A stretch of 64,000 bases of DNA from Achromobacter sp. AONIH1 (GCF_002902905.1 NZ_CP026124.1:3906001-3970000); one strand, 5' to 3'. Counted from the stretch's first letter, positions 25,426 to 35,653 are shown. Notes: generated by a model from the letters alone, not told the origin. Numbers and translations are program-made.

Positions 25426-26124
25426 ATGACCGTAATCGACCAATCCACCAGCAAGACCGGGCTGGGCCTGGCGCAGACCGGCGCCAGTGGCCTGAACACC
25501 GCCAAGGGCCTGCAGGATCAGTTCCTCAAGCTGCTGATCACGCAGATGAAGAACCAGGATCCGCTGAACCCGATGCAGAACGCCGAACTGACGTCCCAGC
25601 TGGCGCAGATCTCGACGGTCGAAGGCATCACCAACCTGAAGAACACGCTGCTGTCGATCGGCGGCCAGATCGACGTGTCGCAATCGATGAGCGCCGTGGC
25701 CATGATCGGCAAGGGCGTGCTGGTGCCCGGCTCCAAGGTCAAGGTCGGGGTGGACGCGCAGAACCCCGAGGGCCGCGTGGTCACGCCTTACGGCATCGAC
25801 CTGCAGAAGGACGCCGCCAAGGTTCAGGTCCGCATCTCGGACGCCAACGGCGCCGTGATCCGCACCATGGAACTGGGCGAGAAGAAGGTCGGCGTGTACA
25901 CGCTGGACTGGGACGGCAAGAACGACGCGGGCGTGGCGATGGAAGCGGGCGCCTACACGGTGTCGGTCACCGCCTCGGACGCCGAGGGCAAGAAGGTCGC
26001 CGCCGAAATGCTGAGCTACGGCAAGGTCAAGAGCGTGGCTTACTCGACCAACGGCCTGCGACTGGACCTGGGCCTGGACGGCCAGACCAGCATGCTGGAT
26101 GTGCGCAAGGTGATCGGCGCCTGA
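25426..26124 (+). CDS. flgD: Hook cap / hook assembly protein FlgD
   Basis: Scaffold cap for hook growth, replaced later by FlgK. 232 residues: an N-terminal export and cap segment (QDQFLKLLITQMKNQDPLNP), then a tudor-like and FnIII-type beta domain (AKVQVRISDANGAVIRTMELG and later DWDGKNDAG), typical of FlgD. It is 54 bases after flgC. Confidence 0.96.
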   Translation: MTVIDQSTSKTGLGLAQTGASGLNTAKGLQDQFLKLLITQMKNQDPLNPMQNAELTSQLAQISTVEGITNLKNTLLSIGGQIDVSQSMSAVAMIGKGVLVPGSKVKVGVDAQNPEGRVVTPYGIDLQKDAAKVQVRISDANGAVIRTMELGEKKVGVYTLDWDGKNDAGVAMEAGAYTVSVTASDAEGKKVAAEMLSYGKVKSVAYSTNGLRLDLGLDGQTSMLDVRKVIGA

Positions 26125-26214
26125 GCGCCGTAATCGTACCCCTCTATATATGTAGACATAGGCGCCGGCGCGGACGCGGCGGTTTCGGACTACTAGGAAT
26201 CAGCGAGAGAAAAC
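26125..26214 (+). other. flgD–flgE spacer with palindrome
   Basis: A 90-base gap. A small hairpin GGCGC/GCGCC overlaps the flgD stop, and an AT-rich palindrome TATGT-AG-ACATA lies at 26149-26160. An internal promoter or a processing site is possible; neither is shown. Confidence 0.3.
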
Positions 26215-27714
26215 ATGGGCTTCGGACAAGGATTGAGCGGCTTGAACGCCGCTGCGCAGAACCTGGACGTGATCGGCAACAACATCGCCAACTCGGGCAC
26301 CGTCGGCTTCAAGTCCGGCTCGGCCACGTTCGCGGACGTCTACGCCAGCTCGCGCGTGGGCCTGGGCACGAAGGTGTCCGGCATCACGCAGCGTTTCACC
26401 GTGGGCACGATCAACGGCGGCGGGGGCGAATATGACATCGCCATCGACGGCCCCAAGGGCATGTTCCGCGTCACCGATTCCGGCGGCGGGGTGATGTACA
26501 CCCGCAACGGCGAATTCCAGGTCGACAAGAATAACTTCATCGTCAACGCCCAGGGCTATCGCCTGACCGGCTACCCGGCCAACGCGATCGGCGCCAACCC
26601 GGTGGAGCTGCAACTGCCCACCGCGAACGTGGCGCCCAAGGCCACCAGCACCGCCACCAGCGTGGCCAACCTGGACGCCAACGCCAAGGTGATTTATCAG
26701 ACCACCACTGTAGTCTCTCCTCCCGTGAACGGCACAGTGACCTTGACGGCGGCGACCCCGCCCGGAGTTACGGGCAACTATACTTTTACACGTGATGCCA
26801 CAGGCAAGGTCCTGTGGAACGCTCCCCCTCCGCCTGATGGTACCTACGGTACCGGGACGAACGTGATCACTATCGCGGGTGCAGGTACCCCGGCGTCGGT
26901 CACGACGGGCGATCTTACGCGGGAACCGGGATACAAGGACTACACGGCCGCCGTGACCGAGATCGGCAAGCCCTTCGATCCCAAGCTCACCAACAGCTAC
27001 ACCAACGCTTCGCCCATGACGGTCTATGACTCGCTGGGCAACTCGCACCAGGTGATGCAGTACTTCGTCAAGCGCCCCGCCGACGCCGCGGGCAACAGCG
27101 TCTACGAGGTCTACTATTCGATCGACGGCCAGGCCATGGCGCCGACCACGCAAGCCGGCGGCGTCTGGGGCAACCCGACGCAGTTCACCTTCAACAAGGC
27201 CGGCATGATGACCAGCGCCACCACGGTGAACCTGACCTTCGCCAATCCGGGCGGCGCCACCACGCCGGCCAACCCGCTGAACATCGCCATCAATTACACC
27301 GGCACCACGCAGTACGGCAGCCCGTATGCGTTCAAGGGCACCCCGGACGGCTATACCTCGGGCGAGTTCCGCGGCATCAGCATCAACCCGGACGGCAGCT
27401 TGATGGCCGGCTACACCAATGGCCAGAACGCCAACGTCGGCACCATCGTGCTGGCCGACTTCGCCAATCTGCAGGGCCTTCAGCCGGTGGGCAACAACGC
27501 CTGGAAGGAAACCGGCGCGTCCGGCCAGCCGATTCTGGGTCAGCCGGGCAACAACGGCCTGTCCAAGGTGGTGGGCCAGGCGACCGAGGCCTCCAACGTG
27601 GACATGAGCAAGGAACTGGTCAACATGATCATCGCGCAGCGCACCTATCAGGCGAACTCGCAGACGATCAAGACCCAGAACGAAATCATGCAGGTCTTGA
27701 TGAATATTAAGTAG
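26215..27714 (+). CDS. flgE: Flagellar hook protein FlgE
   Basis: Hook subunit, 499 residues against about 400 in E. coli. The N-terminal motif (GLNAAAQNLDVIGNNIANSG) and C-terminal motif (SKELVNMIIAQRTYQANSQT) for the D0 core are intact. The extra length lies in the surface-exposed middle. Residues about 162-240 (26700-26935) have codon use unlike the rest of the gene and a Thr/Val/Pro/Gly-rich sequence, suggesting a variable or exchanged segment. A copy of the dispersed repeat follows the stop immediately. Confidence 0.96.
   Translation: MGFGQGLSGLNAAAQNLDVIGNNIANSGTVGFKSGSATFADVYASSRVGLGTKVSGITQRFTVGTINGGGGEYDIAIDGPKGMFRVTDSGGGVMYTRNGEFQVDKNNFIVNAQGYRLTGYPANAIGANPVELQLPTANVAPKATSTATSVANLDANAKVIYQTTTVVSPPVNGTVTLTAATPPGVTGNYTFTRDATGKVLWNAPPPPDGTYGTGTNVITIAGAGTPASVTTGDLTREPGYKDYTAAVTEIGKPFDPKLTNSYTNASPMTVYDSLGNSHQVMQYFVKRPADAAGNSVYEVYYSIDGQAMAPTTQAGGVWGNPTQFTFNKAGMMTSATTVNLTFANPGGATTPANPLNIAINYTGTTQYGSPYAFKGTPDGYTSGEFRGISINPDGSLMAGYTNGQNANVGTIVLADFANLQGLQPVGNNAWKETGASGQPILGQPGNNGLSKVVGQATEASNVDMSKELVNMIIAQRTYQANSQTIKTQNEIMQVLMNIK
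26700..26935 (+). other. Atypical-codon segment within flgE
   Basis: In-frame stretch coding for a Thr/Val/Pro/Gly-rich segment (for example PPGVTGNYTFTRDATGKVLW). It uses codons such as ACT, TTT, ACA, CGT and GTA that are rare in the flanks, where third positions are nearly all G or C. It falls in the outer hook domain. Confidence 0.6.
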
Positions 27715-27800
27715 AGCCCACCCCCGCAGCGCCTGCGGCGCTTCCCCCTCAAGGGGGCGCCGACGGCGGACCGGCGGAGCCGGATCCGCGCGGCCTGGAT
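27715..27800 (+). repeat. Dispersed intergenic hairpin repeat, copy 2
   Basis: Same three-hairpin element as copy 1, here with GCAGCGCCTGCGGCGC in the first stem, starting at the flgE stop codon in the sense orientation. Confidence 0.88.
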
Positions 27801-27882
27801 TGTGGGGCGGCGGTTGCTGGCGGAGAGTACCTCTGCGTTTGAAATAGAAAGGCCGCGCGGTCTGCGGCCACGGAATAGACGA

Positions 27883-28647
27883 ATGGATCGGATTATTTAC
27901 ACCGCCATGAACGGCGCGGCGCGGATCACGGAGCATCAGTCCGTGCTCGCCAACAACATGGCCAACGTGAACACGACGGGCTTTCGCGAGCAGATCGCGA
28001 TGTACCGCTCGGTGCCGGTGACGGACGGCGTGAGCCTGCCGACGCGCGTCTCGACCGTGGCCTCCACGCCGCGCAACAACTTCGAGATGGGCAATATGCA
28101 GACCACGGGCCGCGAGATGGACGTGGCGCTGGCCAGCTCCAACGGCTGGTTCGCGGTGCAGACGCCCCAGGGCGAGGCCTACACGCGCGGCGGCAGCCTG
28201 CAGGTGGGCATCAACGGCCAGCTGCAGACCTCGTTGGGCCAGCCCATCGTGTCCGATCAGGGCGGCGTGATCGACGTGCCCGACCAGGCCGCGCTGACCA
28301 TCTCCCCGGACGGCACCATCACCGCCATCGGCGCGGGCGACGCGCCGAACAATATCCTGAACCTGGGCCGGATCAAGATGACCAGCCTGCCCGAGGCGCA
28401 GCTGGTGCACGGCGACGACGGCGTGTTCCGTCTGGCGCCGGTGAACGGCCAGCCTGCGCCGCCGTCGCAGGTGGATCCGTCCCTGCGGCTGCTGTCCGGC
28501 GTGCTGGAAGGCAGCAACACCAATCCGATGGCCGCCATGGTCGGCATGATCGAGAACGCCCGCCGCTTCGAGCAGCAGATGCAGGTGCTCCAGCACGCTG
28601 ACCGCAACGCCGAACGCGCGAACGGCATCCTGTCCGCCGGCGCCTGA
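27883..28647 (+). CDS. flgF: Flagellar proximal rod protein FlgF
   Basis: Rod subunit, 254 residues from ATG 27883 (MDRIIYTAMNGAARITEHQS); an in-frame upstream reading through the repeat flank adds 27 unlikely residues. It has the conserved ANNMANVNTTGFR motif and a C-terminal MVGMIENARRFEQQMQ axial segment. flgG follows 57 bases later. Confidence 0.96.
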   Translation: MDRIIYTAMNGAARITEHQSVLANNMANVNTTGFREQIAMYRSVPVTDGVSLPTRVSTVASTPRNNFEMGNMQTTGREMDVALASSNGWFAVQTPQGEAYTRGGSLQVGINGQLQTSLGQPIVSDQGGVIDVPDQAALTISPDGTITAIGAGDAPNNILNLGRIKMTSLPEAQLVHGDDGVFRLAPVNGQPAPPSQVDPSLRLLSGVLEGSNTNPMAAMVGMIENARRFEQQMQVLQHADRNAERANGILSAGA

Positions 28648-28704
28648 ACCGAATAACCCATTGCACGAGCGGCCCCGGGGCCGCCGACCCAGGAGTACCA
28701 AATC

Positions 28705-29490
28705 ATGATGCGTTCGCTGTGGATCGCCAAGACCGGCCTGGAAGGGCAGCAGACCTCCATGGACGTCATTTCCAACAACCTGGCCAACGTCGCGACCAAC
28801 GGTTTCAAGCGCGGCCGCGCCGTGTTCCAGGACCTGATGTACCAGACGCTGCGCCAGCCCGGCGCCCAGGTGGGCGACGCCGCCCAGCTGCCCTCTGGCC
28901 TGCAACTGGGCACCGGCGCGCGCGTGGCCGCGACCGAGCGCATCCACACCACCGGCGGCCTGAACAACACCGGCGGCGAGCTGGACATCGCCATCAACGG
29001 TCGAGGCTTCCTGCAAGTGGAGCTGCCGGACGGCACCCAGGCCTACACCCGCGACGGCGCGCTGCAGCGCAACCAGAACGGCCAGCTGACCACGGTCAGC
29101 GGCTATGTGATCCAGCCGCCGATGAACGTGCCGGACAACGCACTGTCGATTTCCATTGGCAACGACGGCATCGTCACCGTGACCCAGCCCGGCGCGGCCG
29201 GCATCAACGTGCAGATCGGCCAGCTGCAGATCGCCACCTTCATCAACCCGACCGGCCTGCAGAGCGTCGGCGAAAACCTGTACCTGGAAACCGACGCCTC
29301 CGGCCCGGCCAACCTGCTGCAGCCGGGCGTGGACGGCGCCGGCTCGATCCTGCACAAGTACGTGGAAACCTCCAACGTCAACGTGGCCGAAGAGCTGGTG
29401 AACATGATCACCACCCAGCGCGCCTATGAAATGAACAGCAAGGCCGTCAAGACGTCCGATGAAATGCTGGCCCGCCTGACCCAACTGTGA
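28705..29490 (+). CDS. flgG: Flagellar distal rod protein FlgG
   Basis: Distal rod subunit, 261 residues, starting [20 protein letters not shown] (the second ATG, at 28708, is equally possible). Conserved [20 protein letters not shown] and C-terminal [19 protein letters not shown]. The stop overlaps the flgH start, so the two are translationally coupled. Confidence 0.97.
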   Translation: MMRSLWIAKTGLEGQQTSMDVISNNLANVATNGFKRGRAVFQDLMYQTLRQPGAQVGDAAQLPSGLQLGTGARVAATERIHTTGGLNNTGGELDIAINGRGFLQVELPDGTQAYTRDGALQRNQNGQLTTVSGYVIQPPMNVPDNALSISIGNDGIVTVTQPGAAGINVQIGQLQIATFINPTGLQSVGENLYLETDASGPANLLQPGVDGAGSILHKYVETSNVNVAEELVNMITTQRAYEMNSKAVKTSDEMLARLTQL

Positions 29491-30179
29491 TGTCGATGTC
29501 CGTACTGCGCCTGGTTTCGAGTGCGGCCCTGGCTTTGCTGGTGGCCGGTTGCGCCATGATTCCGCCGGAGCCGGTGGTGACGGGGCCGACCACGGCCGCG
29601 CCGCCGCCGCCGCCCTCGACGCCGGCGCAGCCCACGGGCTCGATCTACCAGCCCACCGCCTACGGCAACTATCCGCTGTTCGAGGATCGCCGTCCGCGCA
29701 ACGTGGGCGACATCGTGACGATCGTGCTCAACGAACGCACCAACGCGTCCAAGAACGTCGCCACCAACACCAACCGCAGCGGCTCGGCCAATCTGGGCAT
29801 CGCGGCGGCGCCGTCCTTCATGGACAGCTGGGCCAACGCCAACCTGAACACCGACGCCAAGGGCGGCAACGTGTCGCAGGGCAAGGGCGACAGCACGGCC
29901 AACAACGCCTTCACCGGCACCATCACCACCACGGTGGTGGGCGTGATGTCCAACGGCAACCTGCAGGTCGCCGGCGAAAAGCAGATCGCGATCAACCGTG
30001 GCAGCGAGTATGTCCGTTTCTCGGGCGTGGTCGATCCGCGCTCGATCACCGGCACCAACACGGTATCGTCCACGCAGGTGGCCGATGCCCGCATCGAGTA
30101 CCGCAGCAAGGGCGTCATGGACGAGGTCCAGACCATGGGCTGGCTGCAGCGCTTCTTCCTGATTGCCTCGCCTTTCTGA
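29490..30179 (+). CDS. flgH: L-ring lipoprotein FlgH
   Basis: Outer-membrane L-ring subunit. 229 residues from ATG 29490, overlapping the flgG stop by one base. Lipoprotein signal peptide with lipobox LVAGC (Cys near residue 21), a Pro/Thr-rich linker, then the family core ([20 protein letters not shown] and the [20 protein letters not shown] end). A repeat element follows after 8 bases. Confidence 0.97.
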   Translation: MSMSVLRLVSSAALALLVAGCAMIPPEPVVTGPTTAAPPPPPSTPAQPTGSIYQPTAYGNYPLFEDRRPRNVGDIVTIVLNERTNASKNVATNTNRSGSANLGIAAAPSFMDSWANANLNTDAKGGNVSQGKGDSTANNAFTGTITTTVVGVMSNGNLQVAGEKQIAINRGSEYVRFSGVVDPRSITGTNTVSSTQVADARIEYRSKGVMDEVQTMGWLQRFFLIASPF

Positions 30180-30187
30180 TGAGACAA

Positions 30188-30267
30188 AGCCCACCCCCGA
30201 AGCGCTGCGCGCTTCCCCCTCAAGGGGGCGCCGCCGCGGACCCGCAAAGCCGGCTCCGCGCGGCCCC
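30188..30267 (+). repeat. Dispersed intergenic hairpin repeat, copy 3
   Basis: Three-hairpin unit after flgH, sense orientation, with first stem GAAGCGC-TGC-GCGCTTC and second stem CCCCCT-CA-AGGGGG. Confidence 0.9.
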
Positions 30268-30333
30268 GCTCGTGACGGCCCCGGCGTGTCGTGGCCGCAT
30301 TTCCGGTGGCATGCAGGGCTATGGATTATTGAC

Positions 30334-31461
30334 ATGAAATACTCGAATCCTTTTTTCCGCCTGCTTGCCCGCACCTGCCTCGCGGCCAGCCTGCTGGCCG
30401 GCGCCGGCGCGGCGCAGGCCGAACGGCTCAAGGATCTGGCCTCGATCCAGGGCGTGCGCGGCAACCAGCTGATCGGCTACGGCCTGGTGGTCGGCCTGGA
30501 TGGCAGCGGCGACCAGGTGCGCCAGACGCCGTTCACCCAGCAGAGCCTGACCAACATGCTGTCGCAGCTGGGCATCACCGTGCCCGCCGGCAGCAACATG
30601 CAGTTGAAGAACGTGGCGGCGGTGATGGTCACGGCCACGCTGCCGGCCTTCGCACGGCCCGGTCAGACGATGGACGTGGTGGTGTCCTCCATGGGCAACG
30701 CCAAGAGCCTGCGCGGCGGCACGCTGCTGATGACCCCGCTCAAGGGCGCGGACAGCCAGGTCTACGCCATCGCCCAGGGCAACATCCTGGTCGGCGGCGC
30801 GGGCGCCTCGGCCGGTGGTTCCAGCGTGCAGATCAACCAGCTCAACGGCGGCCGCATCAGCGGCGGCGCCATCATCGAGCGCGGCGTGCCAACCACGTTC
30901 GCGCGCGACGGCTATATCTACCTGGAAATGAACAACACCGACTTCGGCACCGCGCAGAACGTCGTGACGGCGCTGAACCGCAAGTTCGGCCAGGGCACGG
31001 CGACCGCGTTGGACGGCCGGGTGGTGCAGGTGCGCACGCCCATGGATCAGTCGGCCCAGGCCCGCTTCCTGTCCCAGATCGAGGACGTGCAGGTGGCGCG
31101 CGCGCCCACCGTGGCCAAGGTCATCATCAACGCCCGCACCGGCTCGGTGGTCATGAACCGCACCGTGATGATCGAGGAAGCGGCAGTGGCCCACGGCAAC
31201 CTGTCGGTCATCATCAACCGCCAGAATCAGGTGTCGCAACCCGACACGCCCTTCACTCAAGGGCAGACCGTGGTGGTGCCAAACACGCAGATCGAGGTGC
31301 GCCAGGAAAACGGCTCGCTGCAGCGCGTTAACACCAGCGCCAACCTGGCCGACGTGGTCAAGGGCCTGAACGCGCTGGGCGCCACGCCGCAGGACCTGCT
31401 GGCCATCCTGCAGGCCATGAAGTCCGCCGGCGCGCTGCGCGCCGAACTCGAGATTATTTAA
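30334..31461 (+). CDS. flgI: P-ring protein FlgI
   Basis: Periplasmic P-ring subunit, 375 residues from ATG 30334; longer in-frame readings run back through the repeat. Sec signal peptide ending near GAAQAERL, then the conserved [20 protein letters not shown] and [12 protein letters not shown] region and [19 protein letters not shown] near the end. It is followed 6 bases later by another repeat copy. Confidence 0.97.
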   Translation: MKYSNPFFRLLARTCLAASLLAGAGAAQAERLKDLASIQGVRGNQLIGYGLVVGLDGSGDQVRQTPFTQQSLTNMLSQLGITVPAGSNMQLKNVAAVMVTATLPAFARPGQTMDVVVSSMGNAKSLRGGTLLMTPLKGADSQVYAIAQGNILVGGAGASAGGSSVQINQLNGGRISGGAIIERGVPTTFARDGYIYLEMNNTDFGTAQNVVTALNRKFGQGTATALDGRVVQVRTPMDQSAQARFLSQIEDVQVARAPTVAKVIINARTGSVVMNRTVMIEEAAVAHGNLSVIINRQNQVSQPDTPFTQGQTVVVPNTQIEVRQENGSLQRVNTSANLADVVKGLNALGATPQDLLAILQAMKSAGALRAELEII

Positions 31462-31467
31462 TGGAAA

Positions 31468-31550
31468 AGCCCACCCCCGAAGCGCTGCGCGCTTCCCCCT
31501 CGAAGGGGGCGCCGCGGCGGACCGGCAAGGCCGGATCCGCGCGGCCCCGT
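31468..31550 (+). repeat. Dispersed intergenic hairpin repeat, copy 4
   Basis: Three-hairpin unit after flgI, sense orientation, almost identical to copy 3 apart from one inserted base in the second stem. Confidence 0.9.
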
Positions 31551-31573
31551 GGGCACAATGGATAACTGACGTC

Positions 31574-32545
31574 ATGACCTATACCAATGGCGGGGCGGGA
31601 CGGGCGGGGCGACAGGAATCGGTCTTCGACCTGGGCCGCCTGTCGGACCTGAAGCGCGACGTCAAGCACGATCCCGACGGCACCGCGCAGCAGAAGCAGG
31701 TCGCCAAGCAGTTCGAGGCGCTGTTCCTGCAGATGATGCTCAAGCGCATGCGCGAGGCCACGCCCAAGGAAGGGCTGTTCGATTCACAGCAGTCGCAGAT
31801 GATGCAATCCATGGCCGACGAGCAGCTGGCGCTGCATCTGGCCACGCCGGGCATCGGCCTGTCGCAGGCCATCCTGGGGCAGATGAAACAAGGCAAGCCG
31901 GGCGAGTTGTCGGCCGACGCCGTCAAGCGCATCGGCCAGGGCTCGGATCTGGACTACGCCACGGGCGGCTCGCGCCAGGTGTCGGCGCTGCTGGGCGTGT
32001 TGCGCAACAACCGCGCCAGCGACCGCGCCATGGCGGCGGCCGAGGGCGCGCCGGAGCATGTGGTCAGCTTCGTGTCGCGCATGTCGCACGCGGCCAACCT
32101 GGCGGCGCAGCAATCGGGCGTGCCGGCCCGCGTGATCCTGGGCCAGGCGGCGCTGGAATCGGGCTGGGGCCAGCGCGAGATCAAGCATCCGGATGGTCGC
32201 ACCAGCCACAACCTGTTTGGCATCAAGGCCGGCGCCGGCTGGAAGGGGCAGGTGGTGCACGTGCTCACGACCGAATACGAAGACGGCGTGGCGAAAAAGG
32301 TGACGCAACCTTTCCGCGCTTACTCGTCTTATGAGGAATCGTTCGCCGACTACGCGCGTCTGATCGGCAACAGTCCGCGCTATGAGACGGTGGCGCAGGC
32401 GCGCAACGAAGTCGAGGCGGCGCGCCGCATCCAGAACTCGGGCTACGCGACCGATCCGCAGTACGCGCAGAAGCTGATTGGCATCATGAATCAGCTGCGG
32501 GGCGCGCCGCGCGGCGCATCTACGCAAAAACCCGATGGGCTCTAA
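31574..32545 (+). CDS. flgJ: Rod cap / peptidoglycan hydrolase FlgJ
   Basis: Dual-function protein, 323 residues. The N-half (about 25-110, KQFEALFLQMMLKRMREATP) is the rod-capping domain; the C-half (about 165-310) is a glucosaminidase-type muramidase with RVILGQAALESGWGQREI and the catalytic Glu in that stretch, plus NLFGIKAGAGWKGQ. The hydrolase opens the wall for the rod. The stop codon TAA lies inside the -35 box of the next promoter. Confidence 0.97.
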   Translation: MTYTNGGAGRAGRQESVFDLGRLSDLKRDVKHDPDGTAQQKQVAKQFEALFLQMMLKRMREATPKEGLFDSQQSQMMQSMADEQLALHLATPGIGLSQAILGQMKQGKPGELSADAVKRIGQGSDLDYATGGSRQVSALLGVLRNNRASDRAMAAAEGAPEHVVSFVSRMSHAANLAAQQSGVPARVILGQAALESGWGQREIKHPDGRTSHNLFGIKAGAGWKGQVVHVLTTEYEDGVAKKVTQPFRAYSSYEESFADYARLIGNSPRYETVAQARNEVEAARRIQNSGYATDPQYAQKLIGIMNQLRGAPRGASTQKPDGL

Positions 32546-32569
32546 ATTTTGACGAATTCTCGCCGTTAA
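32543..32569 (+). promoter_or_regulatory. Sigma-28 promoter of flgKL overlapping the flgJ stop
   Basis: TAAATTTT (32543-32550), 11 bases, GCCGTTAA (32562-32569): only one mismatch in the -10 box and exact spacing. The TAAA of the -35 contains the flgJ stop codon. It ends 48 bases before the flgK start. Confidence 0.85.
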
Positions 32570-32617
32570 GCAGGTATCCACACCTTCAGCAGCGGTTACA
32601 AACGGGGCGATGTCAGC

Positions 32618-34294
32618 ATGAATCTGTATAAATTGGCGTTGGGCGGTCTGAACGCTGCGCAGGCGGGCATCGCCACGACCAGCCACAATATCAACAACTC
32701 CACCACGGTCGGCTACAACCGCCAGCGCGTCATGACCTCGACCGCCGGCGCCCAGGCCACCAGCAACGGCTTCATCGGGCGCGGCGTCCAGGTGGACACC
32801 GTCGTGCGCAGCTACGACAGCTTCCTGTACAAGCAGCTGGTCGGCGCGCAGGGCAGCGGCGCCCAGTTGCAGACGCAGTTCGATCAGATTTCGCAGGTCA
32901 ACAACCTGTTCGCGGACCGCACCGTCGGCATCGCGCCGGCGCTTTCGGGCTTCTTCACCGGCGTGAACACGGCCGCCAATGCGCCCGCCGACCCGGCCGC
33001 GCGCTCGGACATGCTGGGCAAGTCCAACAGCCTGGCGACCCAGATCCGTTCGGCCTACCAGGAAATGCAGAACCAGCGCCTGGGCCTGAACACCCAGGTT
33101 GGCACCGTGGTCGAACAGACCAACAGCTACCTGGCCCGCATCAATGACCTGAACGAGCAGATTTCGGCTGCCCGCGCCAAGGCCGGCGGCCAGCCGCCCA
33201 ACGACCTGATGGACCAGCGCGACCAGGCCGTTTCCGAATTGAACCAATTGGTGGGCATCACCACCTACGAGCAGGGCGACAAGCTCAATATCTCGCTGGC
33301 TTCCGGCGGCCAGGCGCTGCTGTCGGGCCAGACTATCTACCCGCTGCAGGCCGTGCCCTCGTCCAAGGACATCAGCCGCACGGTGGTGGCTTATACGCTG
33401 CCGGCCGGTGCCGGCGGCAAGACCGTCACGGTCGAGCTGGGCGACACCGAAGTCACCGGCGGCAAGCTCGGTGGCCTGCTGCAGTTCCGCGCCAACTCGC
33501 TGGACGTGACGCAGAGCCAGCTTGGCCAGATGGCCGTGGGCCTGGCGCTGTCGTTCAATGCGCAGCACAAGCTGGGCCTGGACCAGAACGGCAACCCCGG
33601 TGGCGACTACTTCAGCATCGGCCAGCCCCAAGGCGTGCCGAATGCGCAGAACAAGAGCAACGCCCAGATTTCGGGCACCTTCGGCACGGTGGGCAACATC
33701 AATGCCAAGGACTACGACATTACCTTCGACGGCACCAACTACATGGTGACGCGCATGCCCGAGGGCACGCAGGTCTACAACGGCCCGGCCACCGGCACGC
33801 CGCCGACCGCCACGCTGGACCTGGACGCCGAGGCGGGCGTGCGCCTGACGATCTCCGCGCCGCCGCAGGCCGGCGACAAGTGGTCGCTGTCGCCGACACG
33901 CGACGCGGCGCGCGACCTCAATGTCGTGATCACCGATCCCAACAAGATCGCCCTGGCCGACGCCACGGGAGGCAACGCCAATGGCAAGAACGGCCTGAAG
34001 CTGGCGCAGCTGCAGACCGCCAAGGTCCTGGGTGGCAACACCACCAGCATCAACGAAATGTTCTCGCAGGTGGTCAACACCGTTGGTGTGCAGACGCAGC
34101 AGATCAAGTCGGCCGCCACCGCGCAGGCCAACCTGATCACGCAGAAAAAGGCCGCGCAGCAGAACGTCTCGGGCGTGAACCTGAACGAGGAGTACGTCAG
34201 CCTGTCGCAGTACCAGGAACAGTATCAGGCCAGCGCTCGCATCATCAACGTGGCCAGCACCATGTTCGATACGCTGCTGGGCCTGCGGGGCTGA
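32618..34294 (+). CDS. flgK: Hook-filament junction protein FlgK (HAP1)
   Basis: First junction protein between hook and filament, 558 residues. The N-terminal motif (LALGGLNAAQAGIATTSHNI) and the C-terminal axial motif (SGVNLNEEYVSLSQYQEQYQ) are intact, with the SARIINVASTMFDTLL end. FlgN is its chaperone. It is driven by the sigma-28 promoter just upstream, with read-through from flgJ also possible. Confidence 0.97.
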   Translation: MNLYKLALGGLNAAQAGIATTSHNINNSTTVGYNRQRVMTSTAGAQATSNGFIGRGVQVDTVVRSYDSFLYKQLVGAQGSGAQLQTQFDQISQVNNLFADRTVGIAPALSGFFTGVNTAANAPADPAARSDMLGKSNSLATQIRSAYQEMQNQRLGLNTQVGTVVEQTNSYLARINDLNEQISAARAKAGGQPPNDLMDQRDQAVSELNQLVGITTYEQGDKLNISLASGGQALLSGQTIYPLQAVPSSKDISRTVVAYTLPAGAGGKTVTVELGDTEVTGGKLGGLLQFRANSLDVTQSQLGQMAVGLALSFNAQHKLGLDQNGNPGGDYFSIGQPQGVPNAQNKSNAQISGTFGTVGNINAKDYDITFDGTNYMVTRMPEGTQVYNGPATGTPPTATLDLDAEAGVRLTISAPPQAGDKWSLSPTRDAARDLNVVITDPNKIALADATGGNANGKNGLKLAQLQTAKVLGGNTTSINEMFSQVVNTVGVQTQQIKSAATAQANLITQKKAAQQNVSGVNLNEEYVSLSQYQEQYQASARIINVASTMFDTLLGLRG

Positions 34295-34351
34295 GCGAGG
34301 CCGATGCCCGCCACACGATAAGCAATAGATAAAGATATTCGGAGCTTCACC

Positions 34352-35605
34352 ATGCGCCTGAGCACCTCCATGATGTACGCGAACGGCCTGAAGGGCGTTC
34401 TCTCTCAGGAAACGGACATGAACCGCCTGGTCGAGCAGATCGGCAGCGGTCGCAAGTTCCTGACCCCGGCGGACGATCCTCTGGCGGCCGCGTTGTCGAT
34501 CAACGTGGCGCAGACGCAGAGCATGAACGCCACTTACCAGCTCAACCGCAACACGGCCAAGACCAACCTGGGTCAGGAGAACAACGTTCTGGATTCGGTC
34601 ACCACGGCGCTGGAGTCGGTGCGCACCCGCGTGGTGCAGGCCGGCAACGGCACCATGTCCGACAGCGACCGCCAGGCCTTGTCCACCGCGCTCAAGAGCG
34701 CTCGCGAGGCGTTGCTCGGGCTGGCCAATAGCACAGACGGCAACGGTCAGTACATGTTCTCGGGTTATCAGGGCAGTGCGGCGCCCTACGTACAGAACGC
34801 GGCCGGCCAGGTCGTGTACAGCGGCGCCACGGGCGAACGCACCATCCAGGTTGACCAATCGCGCCAGATGTCCACCAGCGACCTGGGCAAGGATATCTTC
34901 AGCCGGGCGAACCCCGGCGCGCAGGGTTACGTCAGCTCGGCCTCACCCGGCAATACCGGCACGGCCCAGTTCGGCACGGCGTCCATCACGCCGGGTGGCG
35001 CCAACGTAGGCAAGAACTTCAGCGTGGCATTCGAAGCGGATCCGACGACGGGCGCTATTGGCTATCGCGTCACGACGACCGATCCGTCCGGTGCCACACC
35101 GCCTGTCATCAATCCGGCGCCGCCGGCGTCCCCCACCGCTTATACGGATGGCGCGGCGATCGATTTCGGCGGCGTGTCCGTCGTCATCAAGGGCAAGCCG
35201 CAGAACGGCGACATCATCAATGTCGAGAACATCCAGTCGGCCAACGTCGATGTGTTCAACACATTGGACAACCTGATCAAGACGCTGGATTCGCCGATCG
35301 CCGGCGACGAGAAGGCCTTGGCCAAGCTGGCCAATGACCTGGCCACCGCCAACAAGAAGCTGTCCACCAACTACGACAACGTCCTGACGGTGGCGGCCTC
35401 GGTTGGCGCGCGCATGAACGAGCTGGAGGCGCTGGACGCTACCGGTTCGCAGAAGGGTCTTTCCTATACCAAGTCCCTGTCCGACCTGGAAAACCTGGAC
35501 TACTACTCGGGCGCCAGCCAGTTGGCCTTCCGCCAGGTGGCGCTGCAGGCCGCGTCGGCGGCATTCATGACGATCCAGGGATCGAGTCTGTTCAGCCGCA
35601 AGTAA
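34352..35605 (+). CDS. flgL: Hook-filament junction protein FlgL (HAP3)
   Basis: Second junction protein, 417 residues, about 100 longer than E. coli FlgL, mainly in the middle variable region (about 190-310). It starts MRLSTSMMYANGLKGVLSQE with the flagellin-like N-terminus (SGRKFLTPADDPLAAALSIN) and ends SAAFMTIQGSSLFSRK. It is 57 bases after flgK, and a strong hairpin follows. Confidence 0.96.
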   Translation: MRLSTSMMYANGLKGVLSQETDMNRLVEQIGSGRKFLTPADDPLAAALSINVAQTQSMNATYQLNRNTAKTNLGQENNVLDSVTTALESVRTRVVQAGNGTMSDSDRQALSTALKSAREALLGLANSTDGNGQYMFSGYQGSAAPYVQNAAGQVVYSGATGERTIQVDQSRQMSTSDLGKDIFSRANPGAQGYVSSASPGNTGTAQFGTASITPGGANVGKNFSVAFEADPTTGAIGYRVTTTDPSGATPPVINPAPPASPTAYTDGAAIDFGGVSVVIKGKPQNGDIINVENIQSANVDVFNTLDNLIKTLDSPIAGDEKALAKLANDLATANKKLSTNYDNVLTVAASVGARMNELEALDATGSQKGLSYTKSLSDLENLDYYSGASQLAFRQVALQAASAAFMTIQGSSLFSRK

Positions 35606-35653
35606 TGTGCAGTACTCGTCGGGTCCAGGTGCCCGGCGGCCCGAAGGGCCCAG

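Noticed and set aside
24803..31550. The repeated element considered as a CRISPR array
   Set aside because: Copies are over a kilobase apart, separated by genes, and have internal hairpins; no regular spacers.
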